14,965 nt of DNA, taken from contig JABXIW010000402.1 of NCBI GenBank assembly GCA_013372875.1, forward strand, positions 1 through 14,965, read 5' to 3'. This DNA is from Gammaproteobacteria bacterium (GTDB lineage: Bacteria > Pseudomonadota > Gammaproteobacteria > Enterobacterales > Kangiellaceae). How positions within the stretch are numbered: position 1 is the first letter of the stretch; each line of letters begins with the position of its first letter. This document shows positions 1-8,955 of the stretch, in pieces. The notes under the pieces were generated by a model, which did not search any database, was not told the DNA's origin, and was given only the letters and a program-made list of their open reading frames with translations. The translations under genes and the position numbers were made by a program.

Positions 1-1084
<1,084 letters not shown>

Positions 1085-1212
1085 ATACCTGACCAAAACA
1101 GCGTAGTCCACTTGACGCAAGAAAGAAGTCTTTTTCTTCAAAATTTGCACGATGTTTACAAGCTTTTACTGTTACCAAACATGTACATATATGCGTTTTA
1201 TATGGATTCAGA

Positions 1213-2754
1213 TCAGATTGGATTTACCCCTGAATACTTAACGCCAGACAATCTCGCCATGTTTTGATCCCACGTCGCTAAATCCCGAACATTGAATTGG
1301 CTGAGTGAATGATGACCGCACGCCCTTGCCATCACTTGCATGAGCTCAACCGATGATTCAAAGAAGTTTTTCAGTTGTTGAGACGATTTTTCAATATCGA
1401 GACGCTGCCTCAAATCGGCATTTTGTGTCGCAATGCCTGCCGGACAGTTGTTGGTGTTGCAGATGCGAGCTGCGACACAACCAATTGATTGCATCGCGCT
1501 ATTCGCTATCGCCACGCCGTCTGCACCGAGCGCTAACGCTTTGACAAAATCCATAGGAACGCGAAGTCCACCAGTGATGATTAACGTGACGCGGTCACTT
1601 GCACCTTTTTCATCTAAGTATTTACGTGCACGAGCTAACGCAGGAATAGTCGGGACGCTAATGTGATCACGGAACATGGTTGGTGCCGCGCCCGTGCCAC
1701 CACCACGGCCATCGAGAATGATATAATCAGCACTCGCATCGAGCGCAAACTGGATGTCTTGCTCAATATGGTTAGCACTTAATTTAAAGCCAATCGGAAT
1801 ACCGCCAGTAATGCTACGAACTCTGTCGGCAAACTTTCTGAAATCGTGAGTAGTATGAAGATCGGTAAAGGTTGGTGGCGATATTGCAGGTTGCCCTTCA
1901 GGAATGCCCCTCACCTGAGAGATCTTACCAACGTTTTTGTTGGCAGGAAGATGGCCTCCTGTCCCCGTTTTCGCACCTTGTCCGCCTTTAAAGTGAAATG
2001 CTTGAACCTTTAAGAGCTTGGATTCGTCGTAGCCAAACTTAGCACTAGCTAGCTCATAAAAATATCGAGAATTAGCAGCTTGCTCTTCTGGCAACATGCC
2101 GCCTTCCCCGGAGCAAATCCCAGTTCCAGCTAACTCCGCACCTTTTGCCAGCGCAATTTTCGCTTCTTCCGAAAGCGCACCGAAACTCATGTCCGACACC
2201 AATAAAGGAATGGCGAGCTTGAGCGGCTTACGTGCGTTTGGCCCCACAATCAATTCAGTAGACACGGGAACGTCTTCCAACAGCGGTTGTGTCGCCATTT
2301 GCGCCACCATGATTTGTATTGCATCCCAATGTGGTAACAAGTGCCTAGGCACGCCCATTGCAGCCATCGGCCCATGATGACCGAGCTTAGAGAGCCCTTC
2401 TCTGGCAAGTTGGTGAATAAATTCTAGAGTTGGCTCCTCTTGAGTATTGGCAGCGGCGAGCTTTTCACTTTTCTCTCGTTTTTGATCGGGGCCTTCTTTG
2501 CCCACTTGCTCGGTAGTAAATCGTTTATGCGTACCGTCGCAAAAAGGCGCATTGGCGGTGTGCTTGCACTGGCAGAGATAAGCATCTTCATCTTTTTCCG
2601 CAGTAAAGCTCATTGGCTTCATCCCAGTTCCAGAATGCGAGCCGTCACAATAAGGTTGCTTTTTTGATCGCCCACAACGGCAAAAATAGTATTCTTGCCC
2701 GGCCTTCAATTCGACTTTGATCGGCTTGTTATCGGCGATGATTGGCTTGCTCAT
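1213..2754 (-). CDS. Double-CDGSH iron-sulfur / glutamate-synthase-like FMN flavoprotein
   Basis: A 513-residue predicted redox protein. The N-terminus has two complete CDGSH motifs, which bind 2Fe-2S clusters through three Cys and one His: Cys25, Cys27, Cys36, His40 and Cys61, Cys63, Cys72, His76. After a charged linker (about 80-108), residues about 120-500 match the FMN-binding domain of the glutamate synthase large subunit, with SDMSFGALS (187-195), Lys324, DGRGGGTGAAP (348-358) and GGLR (395-398). The three 3Fe-4S ligands of that family are kept as CX5CX4C (Cys426, Cys432, Cys437). No glutamine amidotransferase domain is present, so it cannot use glutamine as full GltB does. The substrate is unknown. 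ATG at 2754 follows AGGGGG. The gene is divergent from a YbaK-type gene and upstream of katG, so a role in redox balance or stress is plausible but inferred. The domain calls are secure, the function is not. Confidence 0.9.
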   Translation of the reverse strand: MSKPIIADNKPIKVELKAGQEYYFCRCGRSKKQPYCDGSHSGTGMKPMSFTAEKDEDAYLCQCKHTANAPFCDGTHKRFTTEQVGKEGPDQKREKSEKLAAANTQEEPTLEFIHQLAREGLSKLGHHGPMAAMGVPRHLLPHWDAIQIMVAQMATQPLLEDVPVSTELIVGPNARKPLKLAIPLLVSDMSFGALSEEAKIALAKGAELAGTGICSGEGGMLPEEQAANSRYFYELASAKFGYDESKLLKVQAFHFKGGQGAKTGTGGHLPANKNVGKISQVRGIPEGQPAISPPTFTDLHTTHDFRKFADRVRSITGGIPIGFKLSANHIEQDIQFALDASADYIILDGRGGGTGAAPTMFRDHISVPTIPALARARKYLDEKGASDRVTLIITGGLRVPMDFVKALALGADGVAIANSAMQSIGCVAARICNTNNCPAGIATQNADLRQRLDIEKSSQQLKNFFESSVELMQVMARACGHHSLSQFNVRDLATWDQNMARLSGVKYSGVNPI

Positions 2755-2911
2755 GTTGCCCCCTAGTTATTGTTTTTCACCATGCTTTGTCGCTGGCTTT
2801 CAAATAAGCGTAGAACAGGAGCCAAAGAGCGTCAGTGCAAGCGGAGTAAAATGCGCGATTGCGACCGTCCTCTCCTATACTCTTTATGGGTCTCATACAC
2901 GTGGAGGCTAT
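2755..2911. promoter_or_regulatory. Divergent promoter region between the flavoprotein and YbaK-type genes
   Basis: This gap of about 157 bp must hold the promoters of both divergent genes. On the plus strand a TATACT at 2876-2881 resembles a -10 box for the YbaK-type gene, but no good -35 lies at the usual spacing. A TAAAAT (2847-2852) is an alternative. No clear operator palindrome is seen. Confidence 0.35.
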
Positions 2912-3391
2912 ATGACGATTGCAACCCGATTAGATGAATATTTGACTGAGCATAACATTCACTTTCAAACCGTGAATCACAGCCACAGTCATAGCTCGCT
3001 ACAAAGTGGTGTTGCCGCAGGTGTGCCTTTAATGAATATCGCAAAAGGTGTGATTCTTGAGGATCATGAAGGGCGTCATATGATGGCGGTCTTACCTGCC
3101 AACAACAAAATCAGTTTGTCGAGATTAAACGACGAATTTAACGCCACCTTCCACTTGGTGAAAGAGCGCATGGTTTATCGACTCTTCACCGATTGCGAAC
3201 ACGGCGCTATTCCGCCAATTGGTAGCCCTTACCACATGTCGACAGTTTGCGATGAAAGGTTAGCAAATTTGGAACATGTCTATCTCGAAGCCGGCGATCA
3301 TGAAACTCTGATTAAGCTGGATAGAAAGGCATTTAAAGATTTGATGAACGACTGCAAATACTTAAGATTCAGCAGTGAAGTTCTGCATTAA
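2912..3391 (+). CDS. YbaK/ProX-type aminoacyl-tRNA deacylase
   Basis: A cytoplasmic protein of 159 residues with a single YbaK / prolyl-tRNA-synthetase-associated domain. Members hydrolyse mischarged tRNAs (for example Cys- or Ala-tRNA(Pro)) in trans. Visible hallmarks are Lys45 in IAKGVIL, matching the essential lysine of YbaK, and the glycine/proline-rich GAIPPIG loop at 98-104. The N-terminal part has an unusual His-Ser run (HSHSHSS, 23-29). I start it at ATG 2912, which follows GTGGAGG; a longer reading from 2717 would run back through the divergent promoter and into the neighbouring gene. It ends before a bidirectional terminator shared with the convergent response regulator. The length is normal for a free-standing editing domain. 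Which tRNA it edits cannot be told from sequence. Confidence 0.88.
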   Translation: MTIATRLDEYLTEHNIHFQTVNHSHSHSSLQSGVAAGVPLMNIAKGVILEDHEGRHMMAVLPANNKISLSRLNDEFNATFHLVKERMVYRLFTDCEHGAIPPIGSPYHMSTVCDERLANLEHVYLEAGDHETLIKLDRKAFKDLMNDCKYLRFSSEVLH

Positions 3392-3421
3392 ACTTGCCAA
3401 AATATGTCGACATTTCGTGAA

Positions 3422-3446
3422 AAAGGCTCTTTCAACAAGAGCCTTT
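3422..3446. terminator. Bidirectional terminator between the YbaK-type and response-regulator genes
   Basis: A perfect 9-bp stem, AAAGGCTCT (3422-3430) with AGAGCCTTT (3438-3446), closes a 7-nt loop. The plus strand continues as a T-rich tract, and the minus strand reads TTTTTC after the stem. It can therefore stop both convergent genes. Confidence 0.85.
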
Positions 3447-3468
3447 CTTTGTGCTTTATCTCAAACAC

Positions 3469-4146
3469 TTAGCTTTCTGAAACTAACTTATTGCGATAAA
3501 CCCGAGTCGGTCGCCCTACTTTCCCGTGTTCTAAAAAGGCCACCAACTCACCTTGTTCAACGGCTTTATCCAAATAACGACGCGCCGTGCTCTTACTGAT
3601 GGTTAAGCTTTCCGACACACTCAATGCGGTGTGCTCGACATGCACATGCGTAAACAGATCCACCACCTGACGGAACATAAAAGGATCTAAACCAGCCAAA
3701 TCCGTTGGCGTGCCTTTTCCAAGATGGAACAAATCATCAAGCTGCGACTGTCGAAAACTCTCTTGGCTACGCATATGGTTTTTAACCTTTGCGAAACGAA
3801 GCAAGCTTTCGGTTAGTCTTGAGTAATCAACGGGCTTGACTAAGTAATCAAATGCACCGAAACGATGGGCTTTTTGAACCGTAGATGCGTCATTAGCCGC
3901 CGTGACCAAAATGCATTCTGGTTTCTGGTCGCTCTCTAACCATTGATAAACCAGCTCGACACCTTGCCCGTCTGGCAAGTAGTTGTCGACGATGACCAAA
4001 TCCGGCTTAGTATGCGTAACTAGCTGCTGGGCAATGTGAATACTGCCGGCAATACCGACGACTTGATATTGTTCCACTTGCTCAATGAAATGGTGATGAA
4101 GCTCTGCAATGTTGGGATCATCTTCCACTATGACTACTTTTATCAT
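3469..4146 (-). CDS. Response regulator of the CitB/DcuR/DpiA family
   Basis: A 225-residue DNA-binding response regulator, partner of the kinase encoded just upstream. The receiver domain (about 1-120) has the acidic pair Asp9/Asp10, the phospho-acceptor Asp54 in VIVDNYLPDG, Thr82 and Lys104 in YLVKP. A linker leads to a C-terminal helix-turn-helix region (about 172-216, with ISKSTARRYLDKAVEQGEL) typical of the citrate/C4-dicarboxylate responsive group rather than OmpR or NarL types. Its ATG overlaps the kinase stop by four bases (ATGA) behind AAGGAG, so the two are co-transcribed and translationally coupled. The likely target is the divergent carboxylate transporter gene and perhaps its own operon. 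The inducing compound cannot be read from sequence. Confidence 0.93.
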   Translation of the reverse strand: MIKVVIVEDDPNIAELHHHFIEQVEQYQVVGIAGSIHIAQQLVTHTKPDLVIVDNYLPDGQGVELVYQWLESDQKPECILVTAANDASTVQKAHRFGAFDYLVKPVDYSRLTESLLRFAKVKNHMRSQESFRQSQLDDLFHLGKGTPTDLAGLDPFMFRQVVDLFTHVHVEHTALSVSESLTISKSTARRYLDKAVEQGELVAFLEHGKVGRPTRVYRNKLVSES

Positions 4147-5717
4147 CCTAACTCCTTGGGGAAATAGATCGTAAACGCGGTTTCTTGCTCGTCACTGTCC
4201 AACTCCATATGCCCATTGCCTTGCTCAACGATGGAACGTACAAGGTACATGCCTACTCCATGATCGGCTTTGTTTTGCTTAGTGGTAAAGCCCAATTCGC
4301 ACAACACATCAAACTCACTCTCGATCAGCGGGCCATTGTTCGAAACCTGAATAGTGTACTCACAAGCCGATTCTGAAATACCGATGTGTACGTGACCGTT
4401 CTCTTGTCCTTTCACCGCTTCCAAAGCGTTTTGAGCCAAATTGCCAATCAACCCACACAATTGTTCTTCTGACAAACGGCGAGACAGCACGCTCAAATCA
4501 CTTTGGCAGTCAATGCTCAGCGCCACACCCAGTTCATTGGCTTTGCTCGCCTTTGCCAAAATCAAGGCTGACAAGGCCGGTCTGCTATTCAGCGCATGTA
4601 GCGAATCCAGTTGTGATTGACTGGCTTTCGCTTGCGACAAACAAACTGAAAGCGCTTTATCGTAAGCCCCCATTTGTAAGAGGCCCGAGATAGTCGAAAG
4701 CTTATTTTGATACTCGTGACGCGCAACGCGCATGTTCTCCATGTACTGCGTCACCTGACTGATTTTCTCCGAGAGTACGTGCATCTCATTTTGGTCACGC
4801 AAGCTAAACACTGCGCCATAAGGTTCACCTGTCGACGTACGAAGCGTAACTCGGTTCATCACCAAGTTTTTGCCATTCACGCGAATCAATCCATTAATGT
4901 AATCGTCACCTTTCAGCGAAAAACTTTCTGGGTTATCTATCCCATAGGTAAATACGTTGCCAAGCTCTTGATGATAGTTGAGCATAGCGCGAGCGGAATC
5001 ATTAATAAGGTACAAACTTCCCTCGGAGTTTATCGCGACCAATCCTTCATACGTCGCTTGCAGCACGCCTTGATGTGTTTTTAATGCCTGCTTAAGCTGC
5101 CAAGGTTCTAACTCTTGCATTTGAGTTCGAACATAGCGAGAAAACTTCCAAGACAACCAAATACAAATACCGACGGCAATGATCCCGAACGATATCAAAG
5201 GCAACAACCGTTCGCTTGTCCAGAGATCCAAAGTATCAATCAAATAGCCAACTTTGATCATGCCAATCACATCGCCTTCATTGGAAAAAATGGGAGATAT
5301 GTAACGAACCGATGGCCCTAAAGATCCCACGCCATAAGAAAGGTAGGACTCGCCGTTTTCCAGCGCTCTTTCAATATCGCCTCCCAGCACAGGCAGACCA
5401 ACGCGTTCAGCGACAGGATGTGCCAGCCGAATTCCTGCGCGATCACTCACCGTGATAAAGTCCGCATCACTCACCGCCTGAACCGCATTGATGATTTCTG
5501 ACGTTTTGCTTGCGCTACCAGACCCAACAGCGGCAATAAGGCTAGACAATTGCGATAGCTGCTGCGACTGAACTTGAGCACGCAGGCTGATTTGATGAGT
5601 GAGGATGTCGTCCAACTGATGAGCACTGTAACTCCACCAACTCAACATGCCCAATAGCATTACACCACTAAGCAATACGGCCAGTTGTTTAGTAAAAGAA
5701 AAGGAAGCAAACGGCAC
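4143..5717 (-). CDS. Sensor histidine kinase of the CitA/DcuS family
   Basis: A 524-residue membrane kinase. Order of parts: transmembrane helix 1 (about 10-30), a periplasmic PAS/CACHE-like ligand domain (about 35-168, with YISPIFSNEGDVIGMIKVGY), transmembrane helix 2 (about 171-190), a cytoplasmic PAS domain (about 210-310), then the kinase core. The phosphorylated residue should be His334 in RHEYQNKLSTISGLL, the motif form of the citrate/fumarate sensor group. The ATP-binding domain has the N box (NLAQNALEAV, Asn426 and Asn430) and a G box (HGVGMYLVRSI). The G1 box reads NNGPLI where DxGxG is usual. It starts at GTG 5717 (no in-frame alternative upstream) with a weak GGA ribosome site. It probably senses an external di- or tricarboxylate and drives the adjacent regulator and transporter. 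Confidence 0.93.
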   Translation of the reverse strand: MPFASFSFTKQLAVLLSGVMLLGMLSWWSYSAHQLDDILTHQISLRAQVQSQQLSQLSSLIAAVGSGSASKTSEIINAVQAVSDADFITVSDRAGIRLAHPVAERVGLPVLGGDIERALENGESYLSYGVGSLGPSVRYISPIFSNEGDVIGMIKVGYLIDTLDLWTSERLLPLISFGIIAVGICIWLSWKFSRYVRTQMQELEPWQLKQALKTHQGVLQATYEGLVAINSEGSLYLINDSARAMLNYHQELGNVFTYGIDNPESFSLKGDDYINGLIRVNGKNLVMNRVTLRTSTGEPYGAVFSLRDQNEMHVLSEKISQVTQYMENMRVARHEYQNKLSTISGLLQMGAYDKALSVCLSQAKASQSQLDSLHALNSRPALSALILAKASKANELGVALSIDCQSDLSVLSRRLSEEQLCGLIGNLAQNALEAVKGQENGHVHIGISESACEYTIQVSNNGPLIESEFDVLCELGFTTKQNKADHGVGMYLVRSIVEQGNGHMELDSDEQETAFTIYFPKELG

Positions 5718-5741
5718 GATAGGATTCCAAGGGATGACTTG

Positions 5742-5777
5742 CCCTAAGTTTACCGCAATTCCTTATTCGACTTAGGG
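5742..5777. promoter_or_regulatory. Inverted repeat upstream of the sensor-kinase operon
   Basis: CCCTAAGT (5742-5749) and ACTTAGGG (5770-5777) form a perfect 8-bp inverted repeat with a 20-nt spacer, 25-60 bp before the kinase start. A related CCAAGGG lies at 5728-5734. The half-site centres are 28 bp apart, close to a whole number of helical turns, which would fit a dimer operator. It could also be a leader hairpin. Confidence 0.4.
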
Positions 5778-5786
5778 GCTCTCACC

Positions 5787-5975
5787 ATGAATTTTGACGC
5801 GGATCTCAGTGGTGATTTTTATGACTTTTATTAATTTAATGCGTTTATTCTCAATTATTTTTCAAACAGATTTTGTCGTGACATGCAAATTGATAAAGAG
5901 CTCAAGTACGTCGTTGATGAAATTGATTTCTCTCAGTTTTTTGCCATTTCCAAACCCTATGATGAAGAAAAATAA
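5787..5975 (+). other. Possible short leader ORF(s) upstream of the transporter gene
   Basis: One frame is open from ATG 5787 to TAA 5973-5975 apart from a single TAA at 5832-5834. The first part encodes 15 residues starting MNFDADLSG. The second, from ATG 5883, encodes 30 residues starting MQIDKELKYVVDEIDFSQ and ending 15 nt before the transporter ATG. Both parts are acidic and look protein-like, but neither has a good ribosome site. This could be a broken small gene, a translated leader, or chance. No family is recognised. Confidence 0.25.
5887..5927 (+). promoter_or_regulatory. Direct repeat AAATTGAT before the transporter gene
   Basis: AAATTGAT occurs at 5887-5894 and again at 5920-5927, exactly 33 bp apart (about three helical turns). 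An inverted TCAATT lies at 5851-5856. Regulators of the CitB/DcuR family bind AT-rich sites in such divergent regions, so these are candidate operator elements; the assignment is inference. Confidence 0.25.
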
Positions 5976-5990
5976 CTTGGAGATGGATGT

Positions 5991-7394
5991 ATGAATAGTT
6001 CCCAAATGAAAATGCTCCTACTGGTCGCGATAGGCTGCATCTTATGGTTTATCCCAACCCCGGATGGGCTCACCGATCAAGCTTGGCAAATGATGGCGAT
6101 TTTCGTCACCACCGTACTGAGCTTGATCCTCGCACCACTTCCTCTTGGCGCGATGGCCTTGATGGGTTTGACGCTCGCGACACTGCTTGGCGTACTGCCA
6201 ATCAAAACCGCACTGACTGGCTTCGCGCACCCAACGATTTGGATGATTGCAGCTGCGTTCTTTATCTCTCGCGGTTTTATTACCACCGGCTTTGGTCGAC
6301 GCGTCGGATACTGGTTTATCTCTAAACTTGGTCACAACTCATTAGGCCTTGCTTACGGTTTAGTGTTGACTGATTTGCTATTTGCACCTGCAACCCCAAG
6401 TACCACCGCGCGTTGTGGCGGTATTATTTCTCCGCTATTTCGCTCGGTTGCAAGTGCTTATGATTCCGACCCAGAAAAAGGTACTGAGAACCGAATCGGC
6501 GCATTTTTGGTGCAATGTATCTTCCAATGTAACGCGATTACTTGTGCGATGTTCCTAACCTCTATGGCAGGTAACCCACTCGCCGCTAACTTCGCAAAAG
6601 AACAAGGCGTTGAAATCACATGGGCGGGCTGGGCAACCGCGGCGATCGTCCCTGGTTTGTTGTGTTTGTTCCTCATCCCACTCGTGATGTACATGGTGTT
6701 TCCACCAGAGCTGAAGAAGACACCAGAAATGCGTGAAATTGCGCGTCAAAAGTTGGCTGAAATGGGCAAAATGACGCGTGACGAACTGATGGTTTGTATC
6801 ACTTTTATCGGTATGGTTTCACTTTGGGTATTGGGCCCAACATTAAGCATTCATGCAACGGTTACGGCTTTACTTGGGTTAGTTTTCTTGCTTCTCACTC
6901 ACACCATCACATGGGACGCCGTTCTTGGCGAAAAAGAAGCATGGCACACCATAACTTGGTTCGCTGTATTGGTAATGATGGCTGCGCAACTTAACAAACT
7001 CGGATTCATCAGCTGGTTCAGCGAGTCTATGGCCGAGTCACTGTCCGGCTTTGGCTGGGTGGCAACCATCATCGTGCTTCTTTTGGTTTACTACTACAGC
7101 CACTATTTGATGGCGAGTGCAATGGCACACATCAGTGCGATGTACTCCGCGTTCCTGGCAATTGCGATCTCTGCTGGCGCGCCTCCGATGCTTGCTGCGA
7201 TTGTTCTTGGTATTTTCAGCAACTTGTATATGTCAACCACGCATTACTCGTCTGGCCCTGCGCCAATCTTGTTTGGTGCTGGTTTCCACACTCTGCAAAA
7301 CTGGTGGAAAATCGGGTTTATCTTCTCACTCATCGTCATTCCAATCTTTGTTTTTGTTGGCGGTGCGTGGTGGAAGCTTCTCGGCCTTTGGTAA
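5991..7394 (+). CDS. DASS-family di/tricarboxylate transporter
   Basis: An inner-membrane transporter of 467 residues with about 12 hydrophobic segments, of the divalent anion:sodium symporter family (CitT, TtdT, plant 2-oxoglutarate/malate translocator branch). Substrates in this branch include citrate, tartrate, succinate, malate and 2-oxoglutarate. Family signatures are the first substrate loop APATPSTTARCGG (132-144) and the C-terminal NLYMSTTHYSSGPAPILFGAGF region (411-432). The first loop has S-T-T where many members have S-N-T, as I recall for the plant translocator. ATG at 5991 follows TTGGAGATGG. It is divergent from a CitA/DcuS-type two-component operon, which most likely controls it. 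A strong terminator follows. The family is secure; the exact substrate and whether it is a symporter or an exchanger are not. Confidence 0.92.
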   Translation: MNSSQMKMLLLVAIGCILWFIPTPDGLTDQAWQMMAIFVTTVLSLILAPLPLGAMALMGLTLATLLGVLPIKTALTGFAHPTIWMIAAAFFISRGFITTGFGRRVGYWFISKLGHNSLGLAYGLVLTDLLFAPATPSTTARCGGIISPLFRSVASAYDSDPEKGTENRIGAFLVQCIFQCNAITCAMFLTSMAGNPLAANFAKEQGVEITWAGWATAAIVPGLLCLFLIPLVMYMVFPPELKKTPEMREIARQKLAEMGKMTRDELMVCITFIGMVSLWVLGPTLSIHATVTALLGLVFLLLTHTITWDAVLGEKEAWHTITWFAVLVMMAAQLNKLGFISWFSESMAESLSGFGWVATIIVLLLVYYYSHYLMASAMAHISAMYSAFLAIAISAGAPPMLAAIVLGIFSNLYMSTTHYSSGPAPILFGAGFHTLQNWWKIGFIFSLIVIPIFVFVGGAWWKLLGLW

Positions 7395-7418
7395 TCCGCA
7401 ATAGAACGCATAGAAACC

Positions 7419-7446
7419 AAAAAACCGCCCGTTTGGGCGGTTTTTT
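7419..7446. terminator. Bidirectional terminator between transporter and aldehyde dehydrogenase genes
   Basis: The GC-rich stem CCGCCC/GGGCGG (7425-7430 and 7435-7440) with loop GTTT is flanked by A6 and T6. Both strands therefore show a stem followed by a T run, a classic intrinsic terminator for both convergent genes. Confidence 0.95.
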
Positions 7447-7459
7447 ATCAATCCAATCA

Positions 7460-8872
7460 CTATCGAACAAAAATCTTTTGAATCGCTTTTATCGCCATTG
7501 CTCTGCGACGCATTAAAGCCCCCGTCCTTGGCAGCCATTTCGGCGTGTGGAGTACGGTTTTCGCATGGCTAAAGGTTCTGAATCCTTCCACTCCGTGATA
7601 ATGACCAATGCCCGATTGACCAATGCCACCGAAAGGCGCATCTTCAGCGCCAACGTGTAATACCGTGTCGTTAATGCCGACGCCGCCACTGTGTGTGTTG
7701 CGCACGATCTGTTTGATGGTCGATTTGTCGTCCGACATAACATACAGCGCAAGCGGTCGCTGGTGCTGATTAATGTAGTCAATCGCTTCTTCTAAGCTTT
7801 TGTATGGCTTGATGGGTAGAAGTGGCCCAAAGATTTCCTCTTGCATGATTCGCATATCTGCTGACACGTTTGTGACCAAATGAGGGTACAAAAGCCGTTC
7901 CTCTTGAGGTGACGCTTCAACGGTATGGAGGCTTGCGCCTCGGGTTTTGGCATCCTCAAGCAGCGCAGTCAAACGCTCATACTGTCGTTGGTTGATAATA
8001 TGGGTCAGCTTTTGATTCTTGTTGGATTTCAAATAGAGTTTTTCAAAACGTTTTAAGAACAGCGTGATGAACTCTTCGATGCGTTCTTGCGGTACAAACG
8101 CGTAATCAGGCGCCACACAAATCTGGCCCGCATTGATGCATTTACCAAACAAAATCGCATCAACGGTTTTCTTCATGTCTGCATCTTCTGCGATGATCAC
8201 CGGAGATTTCCCACCCAGTTCTAACGTCACTGGAGTCAGGTTTTCTGCCGCTGCTTTTGCCACAGCGCGGCCAACATTTGTCGAGCCAGTAAACAAAAGA
8301 TGATCGAATGGCAGTTGGCTGAATGCTTGTGCAACGTCTGCTTCACCTTCAAATACTTCGACATATTCCGACAGCTCGCGACAAATATTGACGATGACTT
8401 TATTGGTTTTGGGCGTAAATTCGCTGAGCTTCATCATCACACGATTGCCTGCGGCCAAAGCAGTCACTAAAGGCGCAAGGCTCAAAATGACAGGAAAGTT
8501 CCACGGCGAAATGATCCCGACAACGCCGAGTGGCTGATATTGAACGGTCACTTTCGACGGAGCAAGCAACAGACCTGATTCACGTTTACTAGGTTTGCAC
8601 CATTTTTTTAGCCGCTTGAGGGTGTAATTGATGTGCGAGACCGTCGGCAAAACGTCGGTCATTGCGGTATCAAATTCTGAACGATAACCAAAATCGTCAC
8701 TCAGCGCTTCCACCAACGCTTGTTTGTTCGCGATAAGCGCTTGTTTTAGCATAATAAGGCGCTGCTTACGTTCATCCAAACTAGGATAAGGTTCGGCGGC
8801 ATACGCCGCTTTTAAGCGGTCGAGGCTTTGTTGTAACGAGTTTTCCACTTCAACCTCTGCGATTGCGTTCAT
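7460..8872 (-). CDS. Aldehyde dehydrogenase, coniferyl-aldehyde type
   Basis: A 470-residue NAD(P)-dependent aldehyde dehydrogenase that oxidises aldehydes to acids. Conserved residues are Asn125 in SPWNFP, Lys148, the cofactor loop FTGSTNVG (194-201), the general base Glu218 in LELGG and the catalytic Cys252 in NAGQICVAP. The shorter length and the basic C-terminal tail (residues after about 440, rich in Arg and Lys) fit the coniferyl aldehyde dehydrogenase / fatty aldehyde branch. The real substrate in this organism is uncertain and may be a medium-chain or aromatic aldehyde. ATG at 8872 follows AGGAGA. The gene stands alone, with two palindromes in its upstream gap that could be repressor sites. 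No regulator gene lies beside it in this window. Confidence 0.92.
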   Translation of the reverse strand: MNAIAEVEVENSLQQSLDRLKAAYAAEPYPSLDERKQRLIMLKQALIANKQALVEALSDDFGYRSEFDTAMTDVLPTVSHINYTLKRLKKWCKPSKRESGLLLAPSKVTVQYQPLGVVGIISPWNFPVILSLAPLVTALAAGNRVMMKLSEFTPKTNKVIVNICRELSEYVEVFEGEADVAQAFSQLPFDHLLFTGSTNVGRAVAKAAAENLTPVTLELGGKSPVIIAEDADMKKTVDAILFGKCINAGQICVAPDYAFVPQERIEEFITLFLKRFEKLYLKSNKNQKLTHIINQRQYERLTALLEDAKTRGASLHTVEASPQEERLLYPHLVTNVSADMRIMQEEIFGPLLPIKPYKSLEEAIDYINQHQRPLALYVMSDDKSTIKQIVRNTHSGGVGINDTVLHVGAEDAPFGGIGQSGIGHYHGVEGFRTFSHAKTVLHTPKWLPRTGALMRRRAMAIKAIQKIFVR

Positions 8873-8919
8873 GATGCTTCTCCTAGCCTAGTTTCGATCA
8901 ATGACGCTCCAAATTAACA

Positions 8920-8951
8920 CGAGCGCAACAATGTTACTATTGTAGCGCTCG
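8920..8951. promoter_or_regulatory. Long imperfect palindrome upstream of aldehyde dehydrogenase
   Basis: CGAGCGC-A-ACAAT (8920-8932) faces ATTGT-A-GCGCTCG (8939-8951) around GTTACT, giving 12 of 13 paired positions. It has no T run on the minus strand, so it is a poor terminator for the preceding acetyltransferase gene. The inner ACAAT...ATTGT with a 6-bp centre resembles a TetR-type operator. It lies about 50-80 bp before the aldehyde dehydrogenase start. Confidence 0.5.
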
Positions 8952-8955
8952 CGAA

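Noticed and set aside
1187..1206. AT-rich inverted repeat CATATA...TATATG after the flavoprotein stop as a terminator
   Set aside because: The stem is only six A/T pairs without a T run; it would not be stable.
2717..2911. Longer N-terminus for the YbaK-type protein
   Set aside because: It would overlap the divergent flavoprotein gene and its promoter; the ATG at 2912 has a proper ribosome site and gives the family's length.
5794..5994. 66-codon frame from TTG 5794 overlapping the transporter start
   Set aside because: It has no ribosome site, uses a TTG start, spans the probable promoter region and resembles no known protein.
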